From the NCBI RefSeq assembly GCF_011397635.1, contig NC_064755.1, forward strand, positions 34,645,559-34,709,558: DNA of 64,000 bases. Reading direction: 5' to 3'. The notes below the pieces were generated by a model. That model saw only the letters and a list, made by a program, of their open reading frames with translations. It was not told the origin of the DNA and did not search any database. The position numbers and the translations under genes are program-made. Position 1 is the first letter of the stretch; every line of letters starts with the position of its first letter. Shown piece after piece: positions 12,905-26,400 of this stretch. Source of the stretch: Epinephelus fuscoguttatus. Its lineage: Eukaryota > Chordata > Actinopteri > Perciformes > Serranidae.

Positions 12905-15900
12905 TCAGAGAAGAGTCCGAGCAACGTATCTAAGGAGACCTCCGTGTTGGAAAAAGATAATGTCCGTCTCAGTGTCAAACAGTGCAGTGACGAAGAAGGA
13001 CTTCCCTTGGCTTGTCTGAAAGAAACACAAGAACAACTCCTTCACTACATGATTCATCAAAGTGCCTTTATTAACACACAGCTGCTCTGGATCAAAGATA
13101 TTTTTAGCAGCTAAAGAGCAAGATACTTTTCTCAGGAATTGCTGAAGATGAAAATGGAACTAAACAAAGAGTGAATATTAGACACTTGTTCTTCAGGTTG
13201 CCAGAAACACGACTTCAATGATAATAATGTTGCTTTGTGTGTGGTGAGTGTGTATGTAAACAATAATTTGCTAATGTACTCTTAACAGCTTTAAACTGGT
13301 AATAATCTGTCAAAGCTGCAATTTTTTTCTGCTGCTTAGTGGCAAAAAAAAAGAAAAAAAAAGAACAGGGTGTCGACAGGTATCACACACTTAAAATAAA
13401 TGCTTTTTAAATTTTAACCAAATTTAAGACAAATCATCTTGCATTTTAATTCAAGCATTGCAGGTAAGTACAAAGGTGAGAAGTATATATGTGAGTTATA
13501 GTGAGTTAGGTTAATTTACATTTTGCCAAGTGCAGGTATAAATAAAAAAAAGATTCAGAGTATTAGGTTCAGTGGTAGATTTAAAGATTTCTAACATCAG
13601 AAATGTGGATGTTGATGTTGAAGAGCTTGACAAAAAGAGATTAAAATATGGATAAATCAGATAAAATGTTTGCAACAATTAAGACCTCACACTTTCAAAT
13701 TTAAGACTATTTAATGACTTTTAAGGCCTTATATCTAAGACTTTTTAAGGACCTGCAAACACACTGATTTTCCAGTGTAGCTTTAATTTTGTTAAATAAT
13801 CTCTGTAAATTGTTATGGAATTTAAAAAAAAAATTGTCAGGTTACACATGTCGGTTTGCTACTCTACAATTTAGTAATAGTACCAGCACTCTGCTAATCT
13901 AATAAGGTGTTGCTACACTGGTTAGCTAGCCGCCGCTGCTCTGTATTGCGCACCACCCAGGTCAAGTGGGAGCTAGCTAGTGTCGCTGCTCATTCAGCAA
14001 TGAAAGCTGGTAACAGCAATCCCAAGCCATGGTGGCCTTGCTGTAAAAACACTGTGGCCACCCTCTGATCTCCCACCAGGTTGCCCCAGTGAGTAAACTG
14101 CTTCATTTGGAGCTGCAAAATCCCTTTAGCTTTGTTAACTATGTAGCACCATTAGCTGCGTCAGCATGGCTAGTATAGCTAAAGAGGTTTTGCCGCTCAA
14201 AATCAAGCCACTTACTAACTGGGGTGACCTAGGGGAGACTGGAAGGTGGCCACCATGTTTCAGTCAAGACGCCATCCCACCACCATGAGCCTGGACAGTG
14301 TGTTACCAGTGGCAATCGCTAAATGAACTGCACGACTAGCTAGCTCCTGCCCTGCCAGTGCACAGTACAGAGTGGCCAAGGATTGCTAATCAGTAGGGGT
14401 GTAACGATCCATCGATCTGGATCGACATATCGATTAAATGATCAACAATCCAATGTCATCGATGCAAAGTGAAAACATCGATCTATGTCGTCATCTTTAT
14501 GATACGCTTTTATTTTGAAAATCCACGCCAACATCAAACAGCGACAGACAGACGGCGAGCAGCTTCTGTAACCGACAGTGTTAAATGTTTCTGCATGTTA
14601 ACTCAGCTAGACGGCTGTCTATCACGAAAGTCAACAGAATAAAAAACAAAGGCAAGACATTTTCTCACAACATTTCACCACGTCCAAGCGGATAGTGCTT
14701 TGAATTGTGTTGCTAAAGCTCACTGAGACAATGAAGTGACAGACCAAAAAGAAAGGCCTCCACTACTTCACGTCACTGCACGTGTTCTTCTTATAAAATG
14801 AGCCTGTTAGTTACTGGTTAATGAGTGTTGAGCTATCGAAAGCAAAATGAACTTCAACTGACATCCCTATTCTGAAAATTGTCAAGAGCTGTGCGAATAA
14901 TTTACAACTTCTGCCACCTCAACAAAAAAAAAATCAATTCAATTAAATTCATTTCACCAGAATGTTTCACTCAGTGTCGACGGTGCTTTCCAGGGAGTCT
15001 TGCCTACAGACATTAACAAATAAACAAAACAACAAGCCAAGTTTCTGTGTGCGACAGTGACCACAGCTCAGGGCTGACCGCCTGCTGCCTACCTTGACAG
15101 TGAGCTGCTGCCTCGGACTCAGGCTGTCCGGCCTGATGATGGTGAACCTCTCCTTCCCGCTGAGCTCCAGCGAGTCTGCGTTCTCGCCAGGCAGGAACTG
15201 GAGCGGCATGATGCCCATTCCCACCAACTGGTTCTTGTGCAGCTTCTCAAAGCTCTCGGCGATGACGGCACGTACCCCCTGTCGACGGCAAAGAAGCAGG
15301 TGAGCAGCGAAAGCAAACTTGGGAAAGGTTACCAGCAAATTAATTAATCTTTCATTGCAAGAAGGTTTTAAATGATTTGGTTTAATAAGTCAAGCTCTTG
15401 GAAAGTCGGGTGAAGTGAAAACAAAGTGTAACTTGTTGCCTATCATGTCGTCCGGTCAGTGAAAAGTGTCGTGTGAGTGTACAGCAGTTTACCATCAGGT
15501 ATGGTCCTTTGGCTACCCAGTCCCTGGAGTTTCCAGAGCCGTAGTCTTTGCCTGCCAGGATGATGAGGGGGATGCCATCTCTCTGATAGCGCTCAGCTGC
15601 CTCGAAGACATCCAGCTGATCAAAGACAAACAGGAAGAGGACACATTAGGACACATTATTAGGAGAAGGTCAGAAATTGCAAAAAACAGTAATTGACAAT
15701 GTTAGACACACACAATGCTACAACAAACATCACAAGTCTGACCGTTGTAACAGCCAGCTTTTGCAGGATTACTGTTTCTATTACCCAATATGTAAACAAG
15801 TACACAAATGAATCCACCTCTGGGTTACTAATCTTAAAAAGTTCACACTCACCGTCTGGCCTGAAGGAATGTGCAAAGTCTTAGGGCCTGGTTTGCCAAT

Positions 15901-18900
15901 GAATCTATTCTGGAGCTTGATGCTGGCAAACGTGCCTCTGGTCATCACTGCGTCGTTCCCTCTGCGAGCACCGTACGAGTTAAACTCCCGCGGCGTCAGG
16001 CTGAGGGGAAATATTCAAAGTGAGATGTTATTAAATTTGCATTTGTGCAGCCATAAACAAAAACAGTGTAAAGTAACAACACCTCCTTTGTCTACCTGTA
16101 TATGCATCCATCATTCACATTATATCTTTAAATACTAATTTGTTAATAAAAGCTGCAATGCATTTTCATAATCTGGTTTTACAAACTTAATTTAATTCAG
16201 TTTTTGTTCTATTTTTGCCACAGAAAACTGGGCTTCTAAATCTAATATTTCTTGGATAGGCATCATCTTTTCCAACACTTGCTTGAAGACGTTTCACCTC
16301 TCATACAAAAGGCTTCTTCAGTTCTGAACTGAAGAAGCCTTTTGTATGAGAGGTGAAACATCTTTTAGAGACTCAAGCAAGTCCAGTTGCCTACGATATA
16401 GCACTTAGGATTATCTGTTCATCCTGGTGTCTGATAGTAAACTGACCGTTTGCTCAGCAGGTACTTGGCAGCGGCGCTGACCCTGGCGATGCTGCCCGCT
16501 GGTGAGATGTGGTCCGTGGTCACTTTGTTCCCGAGGAACAGTAAGACATGAGCATTCTCTATCGACTGAGGAGGCTGCACCTCTTTACTCTGAGACAAAA
16601 GACAAGCAGAGGACACTTATTGTCTAGACTGCTGTTGTTTTTATCCCTTCCATGTGTCAAATCCAAAGACATGGCAAAATAACGACTACCACAAAGGCGG
16701 AGAGACTCACCAACTTGCTGAAGAAAGATGGTGAACGGATATATGTGGACTTGTGATCCCAGGGGAAAACCACAGAATCTGGACTGTCAATGTTGTTCCA
16801 AAGTGCGTTCCCTTTCTGAAGAGAGTATATCATCATTAATTCATGTGATTTGGGAGAAACTGACATTAGACATGAAAGAGAGATTGTGCCCTGACCTCCA
16901 TCCTTCCCCTGAGATCCCTAAAAATGGAGGAGATGACTGTGTCCTCTTCAGTCTGTTGGACCTCCTCCCTGGACGGCCAGATATCACAGAGGAACACCTC
17001 CTTCCCCTCTGAAGTCACACCTGCATCAACAACAGGATGCTCAGTGTTTGCACCACGAAAACAATAAACACATCTGCTCAGTTTGATAAATAGTCTCAGG
17101 TTTTGTTCTTTAGGAAGCAGAACTTAGAAGTGTTTAATATACAAGTGTAATATCAAAGAAAACTCCTCAGCTTGAGCCTTAAATTTTGTTTAATGTCTGT
17201 TAAATTCACTCCCATCGCTACCAGATAACACAGTGCTTTAGAGCCTGAACTATCCACACTGCTCCTTTGTCATCTCTTCCATGGCAGCAGCATGTCTGCA
17301 CAAGATGCTGAGTCACTAAATGTTCGCTCACTGTAATCAACCAAATTCCTAAAATCCTGTAATGAACCTCAGGTTTTAGTACCGCGGCTTTAGAGAGCTC
17401 CTGACGTGTGTCTTTCTTACCCAGAGGCTCTTTCTCAAAGTCGATTCCCACAGTGCCTGCAAGAGCATAAGCCACCACCAGGGGAGGGGAGGCCAGGTAG
17501 TTGGCACGTACGCAGTCACAAAGGCGGCCTTCAAAATGCCTGTTTCCAGATAACACACCGCAGGCCACCAGGTCCCCCTAAAACACAAGTAACCATCAAG
17601 ATTTAGTCACTGAGAGATGCACGCAGAAATTATGAAGATTAGCATTACGAAGGTCTTACCTGTTTGATTGCATCCACGACAGTTTCAGGTAACGGAGCTG
17701 TGTTCCCTACACAGGTGGCACAGCCATAACCAATCACCTCAAACCTGTGACATCCAGAAAAACACACTGTTGTTGTGTGAAGGAATTAAAATATTTGGAC
17801 GAACCCCAACCCACTTTTACACAAACTATGATTATGACAAGGGATGATTAACAAGTTCGAACACATTTTACCTTTTCAGACCACACTGCTGTTATAGCTT
17901 AGTAATTTAAGGGTTTATTAAGTAAAGATTTCCACATCACCAACTCAATCTCTCTACGTAAGAACTACCTGTTTTAAGTTTGATGTCAACTAAATATTTC
18001 CACACGGTAACTGTCACATGTAAATGTTGAGTAGCCTACAGAACCAAATAACAAAACTTTAACGGAACGGTAAATGGACTGCACTTGTATAGCACTTTTA
18101 CACTATGTCACATTCACCCATTCACACACTGGTGGCCGAGGCTACCATTCATGGTGTCACCTGCTACTCAGTAACCACTCACACACTCTCACACACTGAT
18201 GGAGCAGCCATCAGGAGCAATATGGGGTTCAGTATCTTGCCCTAGGGGATCGGGGATCCAACCACTGTCTTACAATTAGTGGACAACCCGCTCTACCTCT
18301 GAGCCACAGTCACCCCTAGCTTGTTAATATATGACCCATTTATCCTCCTGAGACCCTGCGTCCTCATATGAGGACATCACATTTTGGGTTTACTTGACTT
18401 TATTCTTTATTCTACTTAAAGGCATAGTGCACCCAGAAATGAAAATTCAGCCATTATCTACTCACCCATATGCCGATGGAGGCTCAGGTGAAGTTTAGAG
18501 TCCTCACATCCCTTGCGAAGATTGGCGGGGGGAGCGGCTAGCACACCTAATGGCAAACGGCGCCCCAGACTAACGTCCAAGAACACAAAATTGAATCCAC
18601 AAAGTATCTCCATACTGCTCATCCATAGTGATCCAAGTGTGCTGAAGCCCCGACATAAAAAGTTGTTTCGAAAAACGTCATTTGACCTCTGTTTTTAGCC
18701 TCACTGTAGCCTGTAGCTCTGACTGCTTCTCTGTGCGCCACACTCACGTGTGCGCGCTCAGGGTGATCGGTGATGCACGGTCTCTGAAGAGCAGCAGTCT
18801 CGTCAGTACTGATGTCCAGATTCTCAAGTGCAGGCATCGCCAATTCTCAGTCTGAGCAGCAAAGACTTTCCTCATCCGTTGGCACTGCTTAGCATTTGAA

Positions 18901-20391
18901 ACAGCTACACCACCAGGTTTCCAGTGCTGGACTCTGGTATTCTGCGGCTGGCTGAGGATTAGGCTCATGAGCTGCGGCGGCTGCTTCGTCCAGTAGAGTT
19001 CAGTCCGTATACTCGGGCTCAAACAAATACGGCTCAACAAAGAAATGCTGTTCCTCCTCAGTTTCAAAGTCTTCAGACATGTTGGGTTGTCCTTTGCTAA
19101 AAGACCGTGGTGCAAATTATCTTTTAGCTCTGTGGTCACTGCTGTCTCCCCCTGCAGTGCACGTGTCACGTAATGTAAACATGGGTAAGCAAAGCTCATG
19201 CTTTCGCTGGTCTACGCAAGCGCGTACACATGAATGCGGAGCACAGAGAAGCAGTCAGAGCTAGAGTGAGGCTAAAAGCAGAGCTCATATGACATTTTTC
19301 GAAACAACTTTTTATGCCGCGGCTGCAGCACACTTGGATCACTATGGATGAGCAGTATGGAGATACTGATAATTTTGTGTTCATGGACGTTAGTCTGGGG
19401 AGCAGTCTGCCATTAGGTGTGCTAGCCGCTCCCCCCGTCGATCTCCGCAAGGGATGTGAGGACTCTAAAACTTCACCAGGGCCTCCATTGACATATGGGT
19501 GAGCAGATAATGGCTGAATTTTCATTTTTGGGTGCACTATCCCTTGAACTCAAACCTGTTGAAACTTGTTTTTTTTTTATGATTAATGATGTTTGTAGTT
19601 TGATATGGCAACAAATTTGACCAATTTGAGCAACAGCAACAAGATAAGGCAATGTTAATTAGGAAGTACTTGTTTGAGGACACTGGGACTTAATTATTGT
19701 TGACAATGTTTAGTTGCTTATCCTCACTGGTTCCTACTGATCCCAAATAGCCAGGAGAAATTAAAAATGCATACCAAACAAAAGTTCAGGTCTCAGGAAG
19801 TTAAACTGAAGAGTAATAATCATCTAGACTGGGAGGTTTTAAAAAAACATTTCACAAAAATAACACAACATTCATCAAAACACAAAATATTACAGTAATA
19901 ACATGAGCCTAAATGACAAAGCACCAGCTTGGTCGTGCAATCAGATATTTCCTTCTCATTCAAATCAGTATGAAGTTAATATGTTGTGACTTTGCAAGGT
20001 CACAGCTTGTGATGCTACACTGACTCCCCGTTTACATAGATGATTGCTTTTTGATTGGACAGTGCTACAAATGTTCCCCAACAGCCAATTTACACGCTCA
20101 CATAAGTCTTTCCTGGCTTTTCAGTGAATAACTAGTTTGAAAGTGGCAAGTGTTAAAGACCTTTGGACTGTATCACATGACACAGAGAGGTTATATGGCC
20201 TGCATTCACTGATAAATGTGGTGGACAAAATAATAGAAAACTTTCACAGTGAAAAAGCACCACAAACCACATCCTCTAACTCTTTTACTCTGAGCAATGT
20301 TTGACCTTAATTTCTGTAAAGTGCATGTTGCTCTTAACTCCACAGAGTGTGCGGGTTCACCCCAGGTCGTTGACATGGTGTTCAAAGGGCA

Positions 20392-20453
<62 letters not shown>

Positions 20454-23400
20454 TGATAGAAAGAGAGAGAGACTGTGTGCACATACTTACCCCAGCTGGC
20501 TAAAGTAAGGCAGGACTCCACTGGTATTGAGGTAGTGAGTGACCATGCCACTTCCAGGAGCCAGGCTGGTCCGTATATAAGGCTTGACAACAAGCCCCGC
20601 CTCCACGGCCTTTTTGGCCAACAGACCTGTCAATCACAAACAGCTGTGTTACCCAAATGTGCCTGTAGTAAGCAGCCACACAGAGAAGTAGATAGAAGTT
20701 AAGTATCACAAAGCAGCATAAGGCCCTGGTCAGACAGAGCAGGTTTTAGCAACCTGGGCTGGTTTTTGTAATTTCCAGGAACACCCTGACCACCTCGAGC
20801 TGAAAAACTATAACTCAGTGCGGAAAAGGACCTGACTTCATTGGCGTTTTTCCCACTGTCCAATTAGATGAATTGAGAGGGGGGCATCTGTGGTGGTGAT
20901 GACAACAAGTCGGAGCGTACAGTGTTCAGCTAATGTTTCATCATCGCCATTTACCAACCATATGGCCTGTCGAATGACACCTGATAGAACTGTCCTGACT
21001 CATCCTAGAATAACCCTTGTATTGACCATGATCCAGGCGAACCTCCTGGACCAGCTGGTGGCACTCCCTGTAACCTTGGCCTGTCCAAATTTTTTTTTTT
21101 TGCCAATTTTAAGATACAGATCTGTCAGTTTACCTCACAGCAAAATAGTGGTTGAGCTAAGGATAGGTGATTTTGTGTTTGCCTAGCAACAATTTAAAGA
21201 AAGATGCAGCAACCTTCCAAACTCTGTCTGATTGTGGCATAACACTTTAAATGAGTAACAGAAAAGATTGCAGCTTTAATTAGATTTATGGTTAAAGGAT
21301 GTAGTAAAATAAAGCAGAATTTTACAATCCACCATTTAAAATGTGAAAAGAAAACAATATAAAAAGATTAGTTGACAATATGCTCCAAAAAATGCCAGTC
21401 AGAGGTTTGTCTATCCCACATGTTCAGTAGACTTTAACACACAGGAACATTTTCAGAGTGAATCTGATCCTGATCTTGTGGCTCAGTCCTTTACCTGCAG
21501 TCAGCATGACAGACGGGTTGCAGTTGTTGGTGCAGCTGATGACAGCAGCGATGACCACCGAGCCGTGGGCCAGCTGATACTCCTGACCACAGTGCAGGAA
21601 AGGAATCCGCGTGTCCTGCTTCTCCTTTGAGATATGGAAGCCTTTGAAGCCCACCTGCAGGTAAACCAAATAACAAAATCACTGACATGTTAGATAACAC
21701 TCAGCTATCGGGTGACAAAAACATGTACAACCATGCATCCTCAGCATCTCCATGAACGATGTCAGCAGTGTCTGAGGACTTAAGTACCACGACTATGAAC
21801 GTTTTATTGTGTTTCTTTTTTTGTAGATTACCTTCTCATTAAGACAGCTCTGGAAGTCTTCTTTCATGCTGCTGACAGCCACTCTGTCCTGAGGCCTCTT
21901 CGGTCCGCTCACATAGGGCACTATGGAACTCAGGTTGATCTCGATCACCTGCAGAGATGAAGAATGGTTTTAATTTCATTTTTATTATGAAAATCACTTC
22001 CTGTTCTGTTGCACCCTTGGCTCATTTTTGGAAAATATGGCTACAAGGAAGCACTTCTAAGTGACATTACACAAAAGATGGGAATTAAATGAAATTATTT
22101 AATGTAATCATAAATATATCTATCTATGATATCTGCTTATCCTGTGACAATTCACTACAAGCTTTGACACATACCTCAGAGTACTGGGGATCTTCAGAGG
22201 CGTCTTCATAGCTTCTGAAAAGTTTTACAGCCTTCATGTAAGCCTCCAGCAATTCAAGTTTTTCCTGGGTAAAATCTGCATGGAAAATTATGACATGTTA
22301 GTTACCAATCTAAAAAATGCTATGACAGAATCTGTTGTTGTACATAACTCTTAATAAATAGTATAGCTTGTGCCGACTCACTTGTCTTTTTAAAGTGCTT
22401 AAGTGTGACTTGGTCGACGGGGAAGAAGCTGACAGTGGCGTTGTACTCTGGGCTCATGTTGGCGATGGTGGTTCGGTCAGGAGCTGACAGCTGCGATACA
22501 CCAGGTCCAAAAAACTCTACAAACTTTCCAGCGATGCCAGCTTGCCGCAAGTGCTGGAAAATAAATGCAAAAGATACATTAGTACAAACTTGCATTGTAC
22601 ATTGATTTCTGTGCTGCATTTATTGATTCCTTCATTTCAGTTTCGATTCCTGCAGTGATAAACTTGTGCTTGTCAAGCTTCTTTTTAATGATTCCGATTG
22701 GGAAATCACGGTTTCATTTCCTCACTGTAGTGACTAAGAATTTGTATATACCATAGTCTATTTTGTGTGTATGAATGAAATCTTTAGAGCAGAGAGTTGT
22801 TACCTTTGTGATGCCGAGGACGATGTCTATGGAGGTTGTCAGAGGGTTGATGGAGCCCACCAGTTTACAGCCCACCACCTGAGGAAGAGTCAGAGACACC
22901 GGCTGGCCCAGCATCACAGCTTCTGTCTCGATTCCCCCAACACCTGTCGGAGTAAAGTGCGGACAAACACAACATTTAATCAACTTGCCTGGTTGACAAA
23001 GTTGCCAACAAACATGTCAAAAACAAGTAAGAACTCTAAAGTTTAAAAAAAATGTTTTACCCCAGCCCAGGATGCCCAGGCCATTGATCATGGTGGTGTG
23101 TGAGTCGGTTCCCACCACACTGTCAGGGTAGATGAAGTCGTCGGTGACCTGAATCACCCTGGACAGATACTCTAGATTCACCTGGTGGACTGTACCAACG
23201 TCCGGAGGAACCACGTTCACATTCTTAAATGCTTTTGAACACCACTGTTTAGTTGACAGACAGGAAAAGAGCAACAGTAAGAAAAACATTTAACTTTCTG
23301 TCTCAGTCAAGGGACAGTCATTGTTTTATTTTCTGTTCTCTAAGGGCCCTGACACACCAGCCGACTGTTGGCCGTCAGTGAGCATCTGTCGCACTAGTTT

Positions 23401-26400
23401 TTGCAGTGTGTCCTGCACCACTGGCTAATCATCTTTTGTCGGCTGTTTTTTGGCCGATTCAGCATGTTGAATCGGCGGTGGAGATGTCAGAGATGGTGAA
23501 TGAGATACGAAAGGATTCAAGTCAAGAGGGCTTGAGATTGAAGCAAACTTGTTGTATTAAGTAAGATTATTTTTTAGCCGGCAGACGCAACACATACGTG
23601 CAAGTTGGCCCTGTGGTCTCTGTGGTGTGTTCAGTGCAACTTCGGCGTCGTGTGGCAATGCAACAGTCTACCTTCGTCACCACTAGTTCTTTGGTGTTGG
23701 TTTGGTGTGTCTTAGCCTCTAAGTGCACAGATACCAATTTTTCATTTCCATTTTTCATTGAAAGATACAGAACAATTCCATGATGAGGACTGCACAGAGT
23801 ACTCCTTCAAATTCCACTCAGTCTTTTTCCAAACAAAATGAATTAGTGAATTTCAGAGGTGGTAGTTGGCCTTCTCAACCAGAGTGTAAACATCTTTTCC
23901 AAAATGTCAAAATATTCCTATTAGATATGTGTCTCCCTTGGATTGTCTGATATAAAATCATAAAAATAGATTTGCTTTTTGCTGTACCTTAAAGAACTGG
24001 AGCCTCTCTTTGTTTCTGATCAGTTCCATTTCCTGATTCTTCAGAGCTGTTTCAGGTCTGCAGAAAAGAGAACAATTCACCAATGAACATGCTAAAGAGG
24101 AAGTCTGGGCCAATCTGACAATATGTTGTCAGTTAGACCTGTTTAAAAGGACTAAAACAAAGCAGTGACGTGTTCTTGGTCTGAATGTAGAAATATTTTC
24201 ACTGCTGTGTGTCAGACTCACTCTGACACTGGCTGCAGGTGGAAAGGGCAGAGGAGAGGCGTATTCTCAATCTGCTGGACAGATGCTGCAGGTCGACCTG
24301 GGGAGGCTGGAGGGTCACTGCAGGCAGCTTTACTACACGAGCCCCGCTGGCCCCCACAGTGAGAGCCTCGCCTGGAGGGTGCGGAACGGGAAGGACCCTG
24401 GCTCTGGTTTGGGCCATCCCCTCCACCTGGGTTTGGAGCATTCTGTATGGCACTGTGGGTAAAAAAAATAAATGTGATAATTAAGGAAACAAAGAAAACT
24501 AGCTAACTCTCAGTGATTCAGCTGAAATAAGCTAAAACATATGAATGCAAACTCACCATTTGCTATAATCAATCTGTAATGAGTGATCTACAATGAGGTC
24601 TGTGGGGCATTTGGGGTTGACCAGGCTGGGATCCACGCCATGTTTGGCCACAGCGTCCCTCATGGCTGCCAGGTCCACCATGGCAGGAATACCACTGTCA
24701 AAGAAAACCAGGGGAAGAAAAATAATCAAACCTAACAGTCCCTCGTGGATTTATGGAAATATTCTACTTTTATAACTGAATATATTATAATTAGAATCAT
24801 TTGTTCATGTCAAAGAAAGCAAAGAAAGATCATGATGACACAGGAGTCAGACGTCTCCTGGTGGATCAGCTGTTTTTACCAAAATCCTTGTGAAACTCAC
24901 GTAAAGTCCTGGAGAAGGACTCGCGCTGGAGAGAACGGCACCTCGGCTTTATTCTGCTGCTGCTGCCAATCTTGAATGTTCTGGACGTCTTCTTGTTTTG
25001 TGTAAAAGCCATCGCAGTTACGGATTGCTGCCTCCAGTAAGACACGGATGGATAGAGGCAGCTTGTCTACACAGAGCAAACAAAGAAAAATGGCATTTAA
25101 TTTCCCACAGCAAACAATATGTAATTAAATCTAATTGTTCATTAAGCATTCACTGTCCTTATTAGGTAACTGTCAATTGGACGTGCACTGAGGACTTGTG
25201 AGGGCCATGAAGTGACAAACCAATGCAGGCTCTCTGAGGTTAATCCAACAATTACCTTCATCTACAGGAATATTCACAGGTGTTCTTTAGGACTGCTGTT
25301 TACATACAACAATCAGCTAAAACATTAAAACCACTGGCTGGTGAAGTGAATAACATCACTGTAACATCATTTTGTTACAGTGCAATGTTTTGCTGGGAAT
25401 CCTTGGTACGCACCATCAACCCAAACACTATTGCAGATCAAGTACATCTCCTAACGGCCCCCCGATGCATCAATGCAATGCAACATGCCACACCATAAAT
25501 ACTGTTCAGGAATGACTTGCGGAACATGACAAAGAGCTTAAGGCATCGACCTGGCCTCCAAAGTCTTCAGATCCCAGGCTGATGGAGTATTTATGGGACT
25601 TGCTGGTACTCGCAGCCTATAAGACCTAAAGGATCCGCCACCAATGCCCCCTGCACACCACAGGGCACCCCCAGAAGTCCCGTGTCAATGCCTCAGCGGG
25701 TCAGAGCCATGTCCAATCCAAGGAGGTCGCACTGGGATCGGGGGTACTTTGGGGTACTGGCATGCCTAGTCTGAGTGGGCGGAAGTTTGCTGCATAGATC
25801 AGCCTCTCACTGGGCGGAACGAGCCACCCGCTGAAGTCCCGCCCTACCACCTCCGGTTGTGTAGCAGTTGTCAACCGTTTTCAACACGTCCTTTACTAAC
25901 TTTTGTGGTGTGTGATCTTGCGGGGATGTAGCCATTTTTCTGCCATGGTTCGCGTCCTGTAGGCGATACTTTTGTGGGCGTGTTACACCAAAATCTGTTT
26001 CCCCCCAGCAATATTTTTGCAAGCACACTGTTGCTGTGGCACCGCCCAGAACGTTTGTGATTGGTTGAAAGAAATACAAGCAGCCGGGGCGTTTTTTTCT
26101 CCAATCTTAAAGTGAGAGTCGGCCTAGCCAGACCTTTCTTTTCTTGAGAAAGGTCTGGTGAGCAAGACTATGGCACGCCCAGTGAAGGCGTGAACAGATT
26201 GGGATGTGGGAAATCTGGGGGCTGGTTGCTTGAGCCCTTTGTCACATTCCTCGAGCCACTTCTGAAGTTTTTACGGTGGGCAATGGGAGTTCGGAGGGGT
26301 GTTTGGGGGGTGGAGTGTGTCAAGTACCATCAACATGATGTCAGGACCAAAGGTTTCCCTGCTGAACATCGCATGGTAACAAGATCATCAATGCAATTTT

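Larger units (their letters stand above)
18345..19800. mobile_element. TIR-bearing MITE (copy 1), split by a second transposon
   Basis: The outer ends are CTCCTGAGACCC at 18345 and AGGTCTCAGGAAG at 19800, an inverted pair. The left 75 bp and right 255 bp match the intact-looking relative at 29269-29777, including GGTTTACTTGA and the CTACTGATCCCAAATAGC region. Between them sits the fold-back element 18419-19545, which is absent from the other copy, so the order of insertion is clear. Confidence 0.8.

Noticed and set aside
12647-13114. + strand ORFs overlapping 12647-12847 and 12899-13114
   Set aside because: They are antisense shadows of the last ireb2 exon and its 3'UTR with no domain features.
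14967-15338. Long - strand ORF that could be taken as the ireb2 C-terminus
   Set aside because: It reads through the donor at 15092. The true last exon at 12905-13015, which encodes the family-typical [10 protein letters not shown] ending, joins in phase.
18744-19199. 151-codon - strand ORF inside the fold-back element
   Set aside because: The P2X7-like motifs lie in a different frame; this longer open frame has no recognisable features and is a chance ORF.
20206-20593. ORFs with (TH)n or Cys/Val runs over GT repeats
   Set aside because: They are products of the (GT)n microsatellite; the real coding sequence here is exon 20491-20626 in another frame. The ORF at 28948-29202 is the same kind of artefact.
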